Assembly: GCA_019634635.1 (NCBI GenBank) | Contig: JAHCBB010000007.1 | Span: 124,001-188,000 of the forward strand | Origin: Verrucomicrobiia bacterium | Lineage (GTDB): Bacteria > Verrucomicrobiota > Verrucomicrobiia > Limisphaerales > UBA9464 | Reading direction: 5' to 3' | Length of the DNA stretch: 64,000 bases | In this document: piece after piece, positions 54,336 through 64,000 of the stretch | Numbering within the stretch: the stretch's first letter is position 1 | Layout: each line of letters begins with the position of its first letter | The notes under the pieces: model-generated | What the model saw: only the letters and a program-made list of their open reading frames with translations | The model's database searches: none | Told to the model about the DNA's origin: nothing | Position numbers and translations under genes: made by a program

Positions 54336-55295
54336 CTAGCCCAACTCCCGATCCTCGAAGAGCAGCAACGCCACCGACAGGGCCCCGACCAGATACACGC
54401 CCATGTAGCCGGCGGCCCGTGTGACGTAGCCCCACGGGATGATTCGCCCCTGTTCCAGGGCGTCGGTTGCCCAGAATTGCTGCCAGTTGGGCACCGCTGC
54501 ATAGGCCGCCTGGGCCCACCACACCCCGCGTGACGCCGGACCACCGAACAGGTAATCCGACATCAGACCCACCAGGAACAGCGCGGAACACACCGCGAGC
54601 GTCGGGACAACGTCCAGCCGCGTCGAACAGGCAAGCGCCAGCGCGGCGAGCACCAGGAGTGCAAACCAGACGAGGACGCCCGCCGGCACCAGTCTCCAGT
54701 CCACCACCGCAGGCCCGTCGAACGACCGTTCGAGCACCGTGAGGTTCACCACGCAGGCCAGAGCGACCCCTGTGAGCAGCGTGTAGGCAAAAACAGCGTC
54801 GGACACGAACGGCCGGCGGAGAAAGAAATTGCTGAACCCGCCGATCGCGTAGGCGGCGAGGACTGCGGCAAAGTAGATGAGCAGCGAGGAGACGTCGGTG
54901 CTGCCGTACGCGTCGAAGGCCATTCGGCTGGCCAGGAGCACCGCGATCATCAGCGTACCCGTGAACAGCGCCAGCGCGGCCGCCAGACCGGCATACTTGC
55001 CCAGGAGAAAGGTCCCCCGGCCCACCGGCTTGGAGAGCACGGTCAGGGCGGTGCCGGTGCGGATTTCCTGGGCGACCGTGGATGCCGCGCAGAGGACCGA
55101 CATGAGCAATCCTGCCAGAAGCACCACCGCCAGCGACATGTCCTCCACCATCTTGGGATCATCACCGAACCCGAAGTACGGCACGGCCGAGAGGAACACG
55201 ATGAACAGCGACGCCGCACTCATCAGCAGCAGGTACACGGGCTGTCGGATCAGCTCCCGGAAGCTGTTGCTGGCAATGAAGAAGAATTGGCGCAT
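54336..55295 (-). CDS. ABC-2 type permease
   Basis: A 319-aa permease with six predicted helices. The N-terminus FFFIASNSFRELIRQPVYLL is the typical amphipathic start of ABC-2/NosY permeases. ILLVLLAGL-like helices follow, and TGTALTVLSKPVGRGTFLLG is the coupling helix. No ATPase gene lies beside it; the nearest is the one at 46937-48163, six genes along in the same direction, which could serve both permeases. The ATG at 55295 fits the family start. It heads the long minus-strand train. Confidence 0.82.
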   Translation of the reverse strand: MRQFFFIASNSFRELIRQPVYLLLMSAASLFIVFLSAVPYFGFGDDPKMVEDMSLAVVLLAGLLMSVLCAASTVAQEIRTGTALTVLSKPVGRGTFLLGKYAGLAAALALFTGTLMIAVLLASRMAFDAYGSTDVSSLLIYFAAVLAAYAIGGFSNFFLRRPFVSDAVFAYTLLTGVALACVVNLTVLERSFDGPAVVDWRLVPAGVLVWFALLVLAALALACSTRLDVVPTLAVCSALFLVGLMSDYLFGGPASRGVWWAQAAYAAVPNWQQFWATDALEQGRIIPWGYVTRAAGYMGVYLVGALSVALLLFEDRELG

Positions 55296-55430
55296 GCCGT
55301 AACTGTGTGGCGTCCAGCATACGGTCGGCGTCCCCCCGGTCAACGGGAAGTTCCGCCGCGCCTGCGGGACCCCACCAAAAACGGGGCGGCCGAACGGCTC
55401 ACCGGACGTCCAATCCGGCTTCCTTTCGGA

Positions 55431-58400
55431 TCAGGGATGCGTCAGTTCGAGCTTCCATCCATCCCCGGGCGGATTGGCGTCCTGACGGGTACCATCGGGC
55501 CAGCGGACGCGGACTTTCCCGATGGCCTCCGGCCTCGCCAGGAGGAGGGTCGGTGGTTCCTGCGACCAGTAACCACCGCCCGACCGGATTTCGTGGACCG
55601 GCCCCAGGGTGCCATCGCGGTAGGCCGCCCGCACCTGGGCACCGATGGCTTGTGGATTCGACGCCGGCCCGCGCAGCAACACACGAAGTCCTGGGGCTCC
55701 CAGGACGTTGCGGTAGAGTGCGGTGACGCCGCGGTTCTGGCCGATCACCAGATCCAGACGCCCATCGTGGTCGAAATCGCACGCGGCCGCTCCGCGCCCG
55801 TCGCCGTCGAGGCGGATGCCGCTGGCGTCAGGATGGACGGCCTGGAGGCCGCCCCGGCCATCACCCCGCAGCCAGGTGCCGGTGCCCGCCCGGTGCGGAC
55901 TGTCCGCCGGGTGGGTGTGCCCGAAGTTCTGGGCCAGGAAGACGTCGAGATGCCCATCCCCATCGAAGTCGCCCACGGCAATTCCGAACACCGGCGCGAT
56001 CTGGGCCTCCTTCGGCAGGGGGCGCATTTCGAAAGACCCGCCGCGGTTGAGCAGGAGGACCGAATCCAACGTGGCACAATCCCGTTGGTTCAGGGCGGGC
56101 AGCCCTGAGGCCAGGATCGAGTCGAGGCCGGCACGCGCAAACGCCGTGAACGTGGGGTAGGCTTCCAGGAGTGACGGGAAGGACTCGCCGAGGAGCGCGC
56201 GATGCCGGAGCGGCACCTCGTAGCCGAGCGCCGGGTCCTGTTGGGACTCGATCAGGGCAAGGCCAGGCGTCCCGGCAGTTTCGCCGAAGTGGAGCCGGAG
56301 GGGTTGGTCCGGGGTGGGATGCCGCGAGGTGTTCCGGCCCCAATTCCCCGCGATGAGGTCCAGCCGCCCGTCGCCGTCAAAATCGCCGGCGGCCACCGAA
56401 TTCCACCACCCTGTCAGGGCGCTCAACGCGATCGGGGCACGGAGGAAGGGGGCCTCGGCAGCCGGGTGAACCGGTGGATCCCATGGCACCAGCGCGTTGG
56501 TGACGTGGCGAAAGATGCGGATGGGGCCCCAGGCCGTGGCCAGGACGAGCAGCGGCTGGCCGTCGCCCTGGAGATCCGAGATGACCACCCCGTTGACGGG
56601 TCCGACCTCGTCCAAGGCCGACCCGGCCATGGGATGCGGGGTCAACCGGCCGTCGCGAAACTGCAGGAGTGACGAGGCCACCGGTTCCGGGTGGCGTCCC
56701 GGGAGCGCCCGTCCGCCGACGAACAGGTCGAGATGGCCATCGAGGTCGAGATCTCCCAGGGCCAGCGGACCGGTGGATCCCGCATGGCTCAGGGGCAGAT
56801 CTTCCACCTGCCCGGTCGCCAGGGAGATTTGCCGGAGGGAGGTCGCCTGGCGGGCGGCCTCCGGGGAGCCCATCTCCCAGGTGTCCATGCCCAGAAGCAG
56901 CAACGACTGGTCGGGGCCGGTGCGCCAGCCGAGCAACCCGCCGAAATCGAGTTCCGCAGGGGTTTGAAGCAGCGCCGATCGCTGGGGAACGAATCCGCCC
57001 TGGCCGTCGTTGCGAAATACGGCGACACGCCCGCCGCGACCGGCACCGACCAGCAGGTCCTCCCATTGGTCGCCGTTGAAATCAAACCACATCACGGCCG
57101 GTCCGGCGTGACTCAGAGCGTGAGGCAAAAGCGGCTGACGATCGAAATCGTCGAAGGGCTCATCCACATGCTGGTGGCCCAGCAGGCGGCTGCGATCCTC
57201 GAAAAAGGGGCGCACCGTGCTCCCGGGCGGTTTGAGGAGTGGACCGGCGGCGCGTTCGTCAATTTCGTAGGCGTGCCCTGTGGGGACACCCGATAACAGG
57301 GAGCGTCGTCCGCTGCGCCATTCCACCTCGATGTCCACCGCCCCCGAACGCGGCGCGGCGAAGATCCGGAGCGGTTCGTCCGACGACAGGTAGCGCCCGC
57401 CGGCGATCATCTCCTGCGACTGGTCGGGGAGCCCCGGAGCCCGGACATGGATCCGCGCCCCGATCCCGCGGGTGTTGGGCGGCCAACCCCTGAGCCGGAC
57501 GGCGATGCGTGGAGCCGCCGCGTCGTTGCGCAGAATCAGCGGCGCGTCATTGAGGCAGTTGGCCACCACGTCGAGGTCGCCGTCCTGATCAAGATCCACC
57601 AACGCCATGCCATGCGTGATGCGCCGCGAGTCGAACCCCCATGCGCCGCCCACTTCCTCAAAGGACCAATCGCGGCGATTGCGGAACGCGTAGTTCGGCG
57701 TGTCGAGACGGGGAAAGCGGCTGCGGGCGCGCAACTGGTCCCGCGGACCCAGCCGCCGCTGCTCCAGCAACCGCTCCACGTCGCGGGCGGCATCGGCATC
57801 CTGGGCATCCCGTCCATGACCCGTGGACGTGAGCAGGTCCTCGAACCCGTCGAGATCCACGTCGAGGAAGATCGCGCTCCAGGTCCAGTCGGAAGCCTCG
57901 ACGCCGGCCAGCCGGGCGATCTCCGCAAACGTGACGTCGCCCCGGTTCCGAAAGAGGGTGTTGCGGGGAACCTGCGGGCGGGCGCCGTCCGCGAGACGGC
58001 TCTGACGCATGGCGGTGGGGGCCATGACCTGGACCTGCCGCCGCACGTGTTCCCGGCTCAGCATGTCGGCGACAAACAGGTCGTCATGGCCGTCGCGGTC
58101 AATGTCCGCGAAATCCACACCCATTGAAAACAGGCTGGTCTCCCGGATCGCGGACCGCGCGATGGCCTGAAAGCGGCCGTTGCCGTCGTTGATCCAGATG
58201 CGATCCGGGGATTGGAAATCGTTGCACACGTAGAGATCGGGTGCGCCATCCCGGTTCAGGTCCCGAAACATCGCCGACAACCCCCAGTCATGCGGGGGCT
58301 CGACCGGACGCCCCCGTTCGTCCCGGAAGGCGCCCCCGGTCCACGGGATGGCCTCAAACCGGGCCTGGCCCAGATTCCGAAACAGGGTGTCCGGTTCGCC

Positions 58401-59201
58401 GTTTTCCAGAACGCCACCGGCCTCATCGAAGGTGAACCGGCCGGCCAGGTCCGGTGCCGCAGCGGAACGGCCGTTGACGGTCAGGAGCTGGCGAACCCCG
58501 TTCGTGACGCCGAAGGTGAACGAGGTCCCCGGAAGATCCCGCAACGTGTCGTTCCGGTAGTTGACCACGTAGAGGTCCAGGAGCCCGTCGCCGTCCACAT
58601 CGGCGAGCGCCAGCGATGTCGAAGCCGCCGCGGACTCCAGCCCGGAGCCGGCGGTGGCTTCGCGGAAGCGTCCCGTACCCTCATTGAGAAACAGGCGCAC
58701 CCCGCGGAACAGCCCGGTCACGAGCAGGTCGAGGTGTCCGTCGCCGTCGAGATCGGCGAAGGCCGCACCCGTTGACGCCTGGTCCGCGCAGGCGACTCCG
58801 GCGGCGGCAGTGATGTCCTCGAAGCGCCCCTGGCCCAGATTGCGATAGAGCGCATTGGGACCGTCGAGTCCGCAAAAGTATAGATCAGGCAGACCGTCTC
58901 CGGTGACGTCGCCGCACGCGACCCCGGAACCATTCAGGAAAACCTGGTTGGTGAGCGGACGCTCCTCGCCGAGCCGGTTGGTGAAGGTGATCCCGGTTTC
59001 GGCGGGCGGGAGGAGCATGAATCCCGCAGCGCGCGTGACGGCCCCTGCGGACGGCACTGGGAGCAGCGCGCGGCGGTGTCCGGTCTGATCGGTCCACTCA
59101 AGTCCCGCCGCCAGGACCTCAGTCACCGCGAGAAGGGCGGCGATCAGGCCGGGAAGACAAGGAAGACAAGCGGGGCGGTGGCGTGCCGGTGGCGGACTCA
59201 T
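55431..59201 (-). CDS. Secreted FG-GAP/VCBS repeat protein with two ASPIC/UnbV segments
   Basis: A 1256-aa exported protein with a signal peptide (LPGLIAALLAVTEVLAAG). Many FG-GAP-type beta-propeller blades carry calcium-loop motifs such as DVTGDGLPDLYFCG, DLDGDGHLDLLVTG, DLNRDGAPDLYVCN and DFDGDGRLDLIAGN. The first propeller is followed by an ASPIC/UnbV segment near residues 590-670 (NTRGIGARIHVRAPG, GRYLSSDEPLRIF). A second one ends the protein (NPQAIGAQVRAAYRDG, GGGYWSQEPPTLLL). Two propeller-UnbV halves in tandem suggest an internal duplication. Such proteins are abundant in Verrucomicrobia; function unknown, probably surface binding. Confidence 0.88.
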   Translation of the reverse strand: MSPPPARHRPACLPCLPGLIAALLAVTEVLAAGLEWTDQTGHRRALLPVPSAGAVTRAAGFMLLPPAETGITFTNRLGEERPLTNQVFLNGSGVACGDVTGDGLPDLYFCGLDGPNALYRNLGQGRFEDITAAAGVACADQASTGAAFADLDGDGHLDLLVTGLFRGVRLFLNEGTGRFREATAGSGLESAAASTSLALADVDGDGLLDLYVVNYRNDTLRDLPGTSFTFGVTNGVRQLLTVNGRSAAAPDLAGRFTFDEAGGVLENGEPDTLFRNLGQARFEAIPWTGGAFRDERGRPVEPPHDWGLSAMFRDLNRDGAPDLYVCNDFQSPDRIWINDGNGRFQAIARSAIRETSLFSMGVDFADIDRDGHDDLFVADMLSREHVRRQVQVMAPTAMRQSRLADGARPQVPRNTLFRNRGDVTFAEIARLAGVEASDWTWSAIFLDVDLDGFEDLLTSTGHGRDAQDADAARDVERLLEQRRLGPRDQLRARSRFPRLDTPNYAFRNRRDWSFEEVGGAWGFDSRRITHGMALVDLDQDGDLDVVANCLNDAPLILRNDAAAPRIAVRLRGWPPNTRGIGARIHVRAPGLPDQSQEMIAGGRYLSSDEPLRIFAAPRSGAVDIEVEWRSGRRSLLSGVPTGHAYEIDERAAGPLLKPPGSTVRPFFEDRSRLLGHQHVDEPFDDFDRQPLLPHALSHAGPAVMWFDFNGDQWEDLLVGAGRGGRVAVFRNDGQGGFVPQRSALLQTPAELDFGGLLGWRTGPDQSLLLLGMDTWEMGSPEAARQATSLRQISLATGQVEDLPLSHAGSTGPLALGDLDLDGHLDLFVGGRALPGRHPEPVASSLLQFRDGRLTPHPMAGSALDEVGPVNGVVISDLQGDGQPLLVLATAWGPIRIFRHVTNALVPWDPPVHPAAEAPFLRAPIALSALTGWWNSVAAGDFDGDGRLDLIAGNWGRNTSRHPTPDQPLRLHFGETAGTPGLALIESQQDPALGYEVPLRHRALLGESFPSLLEAYPTFTAFARAGLDSILASGLPALNQRDCATLDSVLLLNRGGSFEMRPLPKEAQIAPVFGIAVGDFDGDGHLDVFLAQNFGHTHPADSPHRAGTGTWLRGDGRGGLQAVHPDASGIRLDGDGRGAAACDFDHDGRLDLVIGQNRGVTALYRNVLGAPGLRVLLRGPASNPQAIGAQVRAAYRDGTLGPVHEIRSGGGYWSQEPPTLLLARPEAIGKVRVRWPDGTRQDANPPGDGWKLELTHP

Positions 59202-59404
59202 GAACTCATCGAGGGGAACCCGAGTATCGGCAGGATTGCCGGGAATGGAAAGAGGTCGTGATATCGAAGCCGGAAAGTAACCGGACGGACCCTTGCGGCG
59301 CAGGTCGGGCGTGTTCCATCATGTGATAAAGTAACGCCGGTCGCCGTTTCGGATTGACGCCCGGATCGCTCCACGCATTCCATCACGCGTTCCCTGATTC
59401 TGCC

Positions 59405-62400
59405 ATGAACCACTTCCACTCGAAGGCGATGGCCCTTGCGGCTGTCCTGACGGTTTTCGCGGCCTCCCTCCAGGCCCAGCAATTGACCCAGGTGCTGTTC
59501 CAGGACGACTTCTCCTCCAACAGCATTGACCCTGCGAAGTACACACCGGATTCCCCGTTTTTTGAGGGCGGCGTGGGCGACATTGGCGCCCAGGCCGGCG
59601 ACGGGGTGATGCGGTTCGTGGGGACGACGACGCAGCAATGGTGGTCGGGAGGCACCCTGCAGATCGCCGGGGTCTACGCCGCCACCGAGGCGACGCCGGT
59701 GACAATCTCGATTGACCGCGTGGCGGAGGCCGGCGTCGGCTCGGCGTCCCGGAGCGCCCTGTGGATTCTCGATGAGACCAAGACGCATTACGTCCTGTTT
59801 GCCGACGTTCGCGGCGAGGGGGGCTGGCGGTATAATCGCAAGATCGGCGAGGACGGTGATGTGCCCACAGGGAGCGGGACTGACATCGGGCCGTTCAATG
59901 GGGGCAACTACGACGACGGCGCGCTGCATCGCATGAGCATTGTGGCCGATGGCGCCACCGCGAAGCTCTACCTGGACGGGGTGTTGGGCGCCGAGGTGAA
60001 GTTTCCATTCAACAAGGTCGTGTTCCAATTTGGCGCGTATGCCCGGGCAAACGACGACACCGCGGATACGACATGGGACAACCTCCGGATTGAAACGAGT
60101 CCGGCCATGGCGGTGGTCTTCTCGGATGACTTCTCAGGGAGCGCGGTGGACCCGGCGAAATTTCAACCCGATTCCCCGTTCTTCGAGGGCGGCGTGGGGA
60201 CAATTCAGGGACAGATCAGCGACGGGACGCTGCGGTTCACCGGGGAAACGACCCAGCAGTGGTGGTCGGGCGGGACCCTGCGGGTGGTGCCCACATTCAC
60301 GGCAACCGAAGCGGCACCGGTCGTGGTCACCGTGGACCGCGTCGCCGAGCTGGGCGTGGGCTCGGCCTCCCGGAGCGCCCTCTGGATCCTCGACGAGACC
60401 CAGACGCAATACGTCCTGTTTGCGGACGTCCGCGGCGAGGGCGGCTGGCGCTACAACCGCAAGATTGGTGAGGACGGCGACGTGCCCACCGGCAGCGGGA
60501 CCGACATTGGGGCCTTCAATGGCGGCGATTTTGATGATGGCGGCCTGCACCGGATGGGGGTGATCGCCGACGGACGGACGGTCAAGCTGTACCTGGACGG
60601 CATCCTGGGCGCCGAGGTGAAATTCCCCTTCTCGAAGATTGTGGTCCACCTGGGGGCCTATGCGCGCGCCAACGGGGACACGGCAGACACCACATGGGAC
60701 AACCTCAAGATCGAAACCGTGGCGACCGCCGCGGTGCCACCCCTGTTCGAGGATGACTTCTCATCCAACACGATTGATCCGGCGAAGTACGTTCCCGATT
60801 CGCCCTTCTTTGAAGGCGGCGTCGGCACCATTGAGGCTGTCGCCGGTGACGGGGTGATCCGCTTCGTCGGAGAGACCACCCAGCAATGGTGGTCGGGGGG
60901 CACCCTGCGCATCGTCCCGACCTTTGCTCCCTCGGAGACCGAGACGGTGACCCTGTCCATTGACCGCGTGGCCGAGGCGGGGGTTGGCTCGGCGTCGCGA
61001 AGCGCCCTGTGGATCATGGATGCGAGCATGACCTACTACGTGTTGTTCGCCGACGTCCGCGGCGAGGGTGGGTGGCGATTCAACCGCAAGATCGGTGAGG
61101 ACGGCGATGTGCCCACCGGCAGCGGAACCGACATCGCGGCGTACAACGGCGAGCAGTTCGATGATGGCGGACTGCACCGGATGAAGATGGTGGCCGACGG
61201 GCAAACGGTCCGGCTGTTCCTTGACGACATTCCCGGACCGACCGTCCGGTTCCCCTTCTCGCCGGTCATTTTCCAGTTCGGAGCCTTCGCGCGGGCCAAC
61301 GGGGACACCGCAGACACCACATGGGACAATCTGCTGATCGAGTCCACCGGGTCCGCCACCTTCGGCCAGTCGGAAGTCGGGGTCCGGGTGGGTACGGCGA
61401 GTCCGGAAATCACGGTACGCATTCCCCAGGGCCTGAATTCGCAGCGGGCGGTCCAGGTGCAGGTGGTGAGCAGCGACCCGGCCATCGCGGTGCCCGAGGG
61501 CGGGACGGGCGGCACCTTGAGCCTGACGTTCCCGGCGGGCGGGGCGAACACACGGACGTTCCGAATCCGGGGAACCGCGGTGGGCGGCGCCCAGTTCTCG
61601 CTGCAAGGGGACATCGCGGGCGGCAACCGGTTGTCCGTCGCGGTCCTCTCCGGCCCCGGGGTTGCCCTGGAGGACAACTTCAACGGGCCGGCGCTCGATC
61701 CAGCCCGATGGCAGGTGTCGAACCGGGGATTTGAGGCGGGCACCGGTACCTACACCGTGACCCAGTCCGCGGGCGCCCTCTACATTGACGGGACCGCAGA
61801 GACGGACTTCTGGTCCGGCGCCTCCGTGAAATCTGTGGGGACGTTCACCGCGACGCGGGACCTGAACCTCGTGGTGGAGGCGGACCGGGTCAGCCTCGAC
61901 TATTTCGGCACCGCCGCACGCTCAGGGATCTTCCTGACGACAGGCGACCGGTCGCGCTATCTCTTCTTCGGCCACAACATTGGCGAAAACGGCTGGCAGG
62001 TGAACCAGGGCGACACCGGCGGCGGCGTGAACCTCGCGGTCTTCGACGATCTGGACTTCGACGGGGGCAACCACCGGATGAAGCTGGTCGCGGACGGCCG
62101 CACGGTGGAGGTCTTCCTCAACGGCGTCTCCGGGGGCCGGTTCGCTCTCGAGGCGACCACCGGACTGCACGTGGAACTGGGAGTGTATGCACGGGCCGAG
62201 GGCGACACCGTCACCGGCGTGTTCGACAACCTTCAAGTCGGGTATGTGCTCCCCTGCACGGATCTGTCGCCCGGGGCGGTTTCGATGACCTTGGGGGACA
62301 GCGGACGCCAGGGGGTCGTGACCGTGCCGCAGCTCCTGAATGACCAGGCACCGGTGACGGTGACGATCACCAGCAGGAACCCGGCCGTCGCGGTCCCCGC

Positions 62401-63418
62401 GGGCGCCACGGGGGGGTCGCTCACCCTGAACTTTCCGGCGGGAGCCCCCAACCGCCAGTCCTTCGGCATCACGCCGGTCGGTAAAGGCGCCACGGTGTTC
62501 GACATCGTCACCAGCCCGGCATCGTGTGTGACCGGGTCGCTGTCAGTGGACGTGGTGGCCCTCCCGCTGGTGTTGTTGTCGGATGACTTCAGCGGATCCG
62601 AGGTGGACACAACGAAGTGGCGTCAGGACGAAACGCCGTTCGACTTTGGAACCTTCGACGCGACGGCGTCGGCCGTGACGGTGTCCGGCGGTGCCGCCCG
62701 GATCACGGTGACCGTGGAGTCCTCCCTGTGGCCGGGGCTGGCGCTGTACACTGTGGCCACGTATGACGCGGCGGTGACCACGCCGGTGACCTTCGAGATT
62801 GACCGGGTATCGGTCGGCTTTGATCTCGTGACCGGCACGGGCGCCGAGCAACGCACCGGCGCCTGGATTCGCGACGCCGTCGGGAATTTCGTGTTCTTCT
62901 CCGATTACCTCGCCCATGACGGGCGCAATTTCGGGTGGCGGTACAACAAGGTGACCGGAGGGGCGGATGATGATGCGACCGGCGCCGGCGTGAACATCGC
63001 AGCCTTCGATGGCGGCCAGTTTGACAATCGTGGCAACCACCGGATGAAGCTGGTGGCCAACGGCGCGAGCGTGAAGCTCTACCTCAACGACCTCTTCGGC
63101 GCCGAGGTTCCGTTCCCATTCAGCACCGGATTGTCCTTCGGATTTGGTGCCTATGCCGACGAAACCGGAAACGTCGTGCGCGGGGTGTTTGACAACGCGC
63201 GGGTCCTCGGCGGCGAGGACACCTCCGCGCCACCCCAGGTCACCGCGACGCTCCAGGGGGAAAACGTCGTGATCACATGGACCGGCGAGGGGGTCCTGGA
63301 GGAGACGGATGCCCTCGGCACGCCGACGGCCTGGAGGCCGGTCACCCCGGCGCCGCCGGGCAACACGTACACCGTGGTGCCGCTGGATGGCTTCCGTGGC
63401 TACCGGGTTGTGCGCTGA
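59405..63418 (+). CDS. Secreted protein of five LamG-like modules
   Basis: A 1337-aa exported protein with a signal peptide (ALAAVLTVFAASLQAQ). Five modules of about 200 residues each begin DDFSSNSIDPAKY, DDFSGSAVDPAKF, DDFSSNTIDPAKY, DNFNGPALDPARW and DDFSGSEVDTTKW. They resemble concanavalin/LamG-like jelly rolls, with repeated RSALWILDETKTHYVLFADV and WDNLRIE strands. The first three are very similar in DNA (module starts at 59504, 60125 and 60752), the last two are divergent and separated by immunoglobulin-like stretches (GTASPEITVRIPQGLNSQ). The C-terminal 70 residues form a small beta domain. Carbohydrate or surface binding is likely. It is divergent from the FG-GAP gene. Confidence 0.85.
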   Translation: MNHFHSKAMALAAVLTVFAASLQAQQLTQVLFQDDFSSNSIDPAKYTPDSPFFEGGVGDIGAQAGDGVMRFVGTTTQQWWSGGTLQIAGVYAATEATPVTISIDRVAEAGVGSASRSALWILDETKTHYVLFADVRGEGGWRYNRKIGEDGDVPTGSGTDIGPFNGGNYDDGALHRMSIVADGATAKLYLDGVLGAEVKFPFNKVVFQFGAYARANDDTADTTWDNLRIETSPAMAVVFSDDFSGSAVDPAKFQPDSPFFEGGVGTIQGQISDGTLRFTGETTQQWWSGGTLRVVPTFTATEAAPVVVTVDRVAELGVGSASRSALWILDETQTQYVLFADVRGEGGWRYNRKIGEDGDVPTGSGTDIGAFNGGDFDDGGLHRMGVIADGRTVKLYLDGILGAEVKFPFSKIVVHLGAYARANGDTADTTWDNLKIETVATAAVPPLFEDDFSSNTIDPAKYVPDSPFFEGGVGTIEAVAGDGVIRFVGETTQQWWSGGTLRIVPTFAPSETETVTLSIDRVAEAGVGSASRSALWIMDASMTYYVLFADVRGEGGWRFNRKIGEDGDVPTGSGTDIAAYNGEQFDDGGLHRMKMVADGQTVRLFLDDIPGPTVRFPFSPVIFQFGAFARANGDTADTTWDNLLIESTGSATFGQSEVGVRVGTASPEITVRIPQGLNSQRAVQVQVVSSDPAIAVPEGGTGGTLSLTFPAGGANTRTFRIRGTAVGGAQFSLQGDIAGGNRLSVAVLSGPGVALEDNFNGPALDPARWQVSNRGFEAGTGTYTVTQSAGALYIDGTAETDFWSGASVKSVGTFTATRDLNLVVEADRVSLDYFGTAARSGIFLTTGDRSRYLFFGHNIGENGWQVNQGDTGGGVNLAVFDDLDFDGGNHRMKLVADGRTVEVFLNGVSGGRFALEATTGLHVELGVYARAEGDTVTGVFDNLQVGYVLPCTDLSPGAVSMTLGDSGRQGVVTVPQLLNDQAPVTVTITSRNPAVAVPAGATGGSLTLNFPAGAPNRQSFGITPVGKGATVFDIVTSPASCVTGSLSVDVVALPLVLLSDDFSGSEVDTTKWRQDETPFDFGTFDATASAVTVSGGAARITVTVESSLWPGLALYTVATYDAAVTTPVTFEIDRVSVGFDLVTGTGAEQRTGAWIRDAVGNFVFFSDYLAHDGRNFGWRYNKVTGGADDDATGAGVNIAAFDGGQFDNRGNHRMKLVANGASVKLYLNDLFGAEVPFPFSTGLSFGFGAYADETGNVVRGVFDNARVLGGEDTSAPPQVTATLQGENVVITWTGEGVLEETDALGTPTAWRPVTPAPPGNTYTVVPLDGFRGYRVVR

Positions 63419-63647
63419 ACGCTCCGGCGGTATCCCGGTTACGAACCGCAGCACCGCCGGCAGGCAGGGCTCGAGGGCCCGTCGTCCTGCCGGCGGATTG
63501 TCTCGCGCGGGCACGGAACCCGGCGGCCCGGGTTGTTTCCCGGGGTCTTTGCATCGGGCGTCGGGATCCTCCCGGCGCGCCCTCCACGATCAGCGGCCGG
63601 CGCCGCTCCGTCGCGTACCATCCGGCCGGCACCGGCCTCGAAATCCC

Positions 63648-64000
63648 TCAGGGCTTCGGCTGATAGTACCAGTCCAGTTTCCCGTTCTGGCCCGCCGACA
63701 TCACCTTCCACGAAACGAAGGACACATGCCCGTCGGCCCAGCCGTAGTTGCCACCCGTGCCGTGTCGGACGTATCGAAAGACGGGAATCCGGAGACTGGG
63801 GGGATATAGGTAGCCGTAGTTCCACCAGGACAACTCCCGGTTGGGATCGAGTCCGTCCCCGTTCATGCAGGTTTCCGCGGGCTTGGTGATGCTGCTGGCC
63901 TTGACGTGATCCACCTGGGTGTATCCGAGGTAGGTGTAGTTGTGCCCGTACCCGCCGTATCCCTCGTGTCCCGGCACATTCGCCGGGATCACGTTGGTCC
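63648..64000 (-). CDS. H-X9-DG pseudopilin-type protein, C-terminal part
   Basis: Only the C-terminal 115 residues lie in the window; the gene continues past 64000. The H-X9-DG signature is seen as RHGTGGNYGWADGHVSF, placing it with the type II-secretion-like pseudopilins (DUF1559-type) that are hugely expanded in Planctomycetes and Verrucomicrobia. The missing N-terminus should carry a prepilin cleavage site and one hydrophobic helix. It is convergent with the LamG-like gene. Confidence 0.85.
   Translation of the reverse strand, partial: TNVIPANVPGHEGYGGYGHNYTYLGYTQVDHVKASSITKPAETCMNGDGLDPNRELSWWNYGYLYPPSLRIPVFRYVRHGTGGNYGWADGHVSFVSWKVMSAGQNGKLDWYYQPKP

Overview
The window is high-GC bacterial DNA, most likely from the Verrucomicrobiota (PVC superphylum). 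This is inferred from gene content: a very large heme-binding CxxCH protein with HEAT-like repeats, an FG-GAP protein with ASPIC/UnbV segments, an H-X9-DG pseudopilin tail at the right edge, and dispersed CACGAAT-type intergenic repeats. I ran no database search; family names come from reading motifs.

Left flank (1-10142) is ordinary chromosome: RNase HII, a YraN-family protein, HupE/UreJ, an aconitase-superfamily LeuC-like protein, glutamine synthetase family, rhomboid protease, BASS-type transporter, universal stress protein, a Gfo/Idh/MocA oxidoreductase and an SDR oxidoreductase. It ends in a complete tRNA-Phe(GAA).

Accessory island (about 10143-37650). Directly after the tRNA lies a decayed tyrosine integrase. 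Next is an ISAs1-like insertion sequence with readable inverted repeats and a 9-bp target duplication, whose frameshifted transposase carries an N-terminal DUF4338 (DruA-like) domain. Then comes a complete BREX type 2 (Pgl) phage-defence operon: a small HTH gene, pglW, a GxxExxY gene, pglX, an overlapping nucleotidyltransferase/unknown pair, pglY, pglZ, brxD and brxHI. Three things make this locus unusual. PglY carries a C-terminal HNH nuclease-like domain. The presumed target-recognition part of pglX has a clearly different base composition. Almost every gene after pglW is immediately preceded by a palindromic element built from ACGAAT/ATTCGT units. The island ends in a gene graveyard: fragments of an AAA ATPase, PIN, RadC, TPR and Fic genes, beside an apparently intact DUF5615/RHH-DUF433 toxin-antitoxin pair and an XRE regulator with a perfect 16-bp palindrome next to it.

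Right flank (37839-64000) returns to chromosomal genes. A minus-strand group holds a secretin-like exported protein, an ECF-type sigma factor and a likely anti-sigma protein. A long minus-strand gene train (55295 to 39915) encodes an ABC-2 permease, three SPFH-domain proteins (two HflK/HflC-like), a heavy-metal P-type ATPase, an ABC ATPase and permease, a conserved TPR-like protein, a methyltransferase and the giant cytochrome-like protein. An FG-GAP/UnbV protein, a five-module LamG-like secreted protein with three near-identical modules, and a truncated pseudopilin close the window.

In the defence island the parts probably act together as in other BREX systems: PglX modifies host DNA, PglW (kinase), PglY and BrxD (ATPases), PglZ (phosphatase fold) and BrxHI (helicase) block unmodified phage DNA. 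The HNH domain raises the possibility of a nucleolytic step, which the sequence suggests but does not prove.
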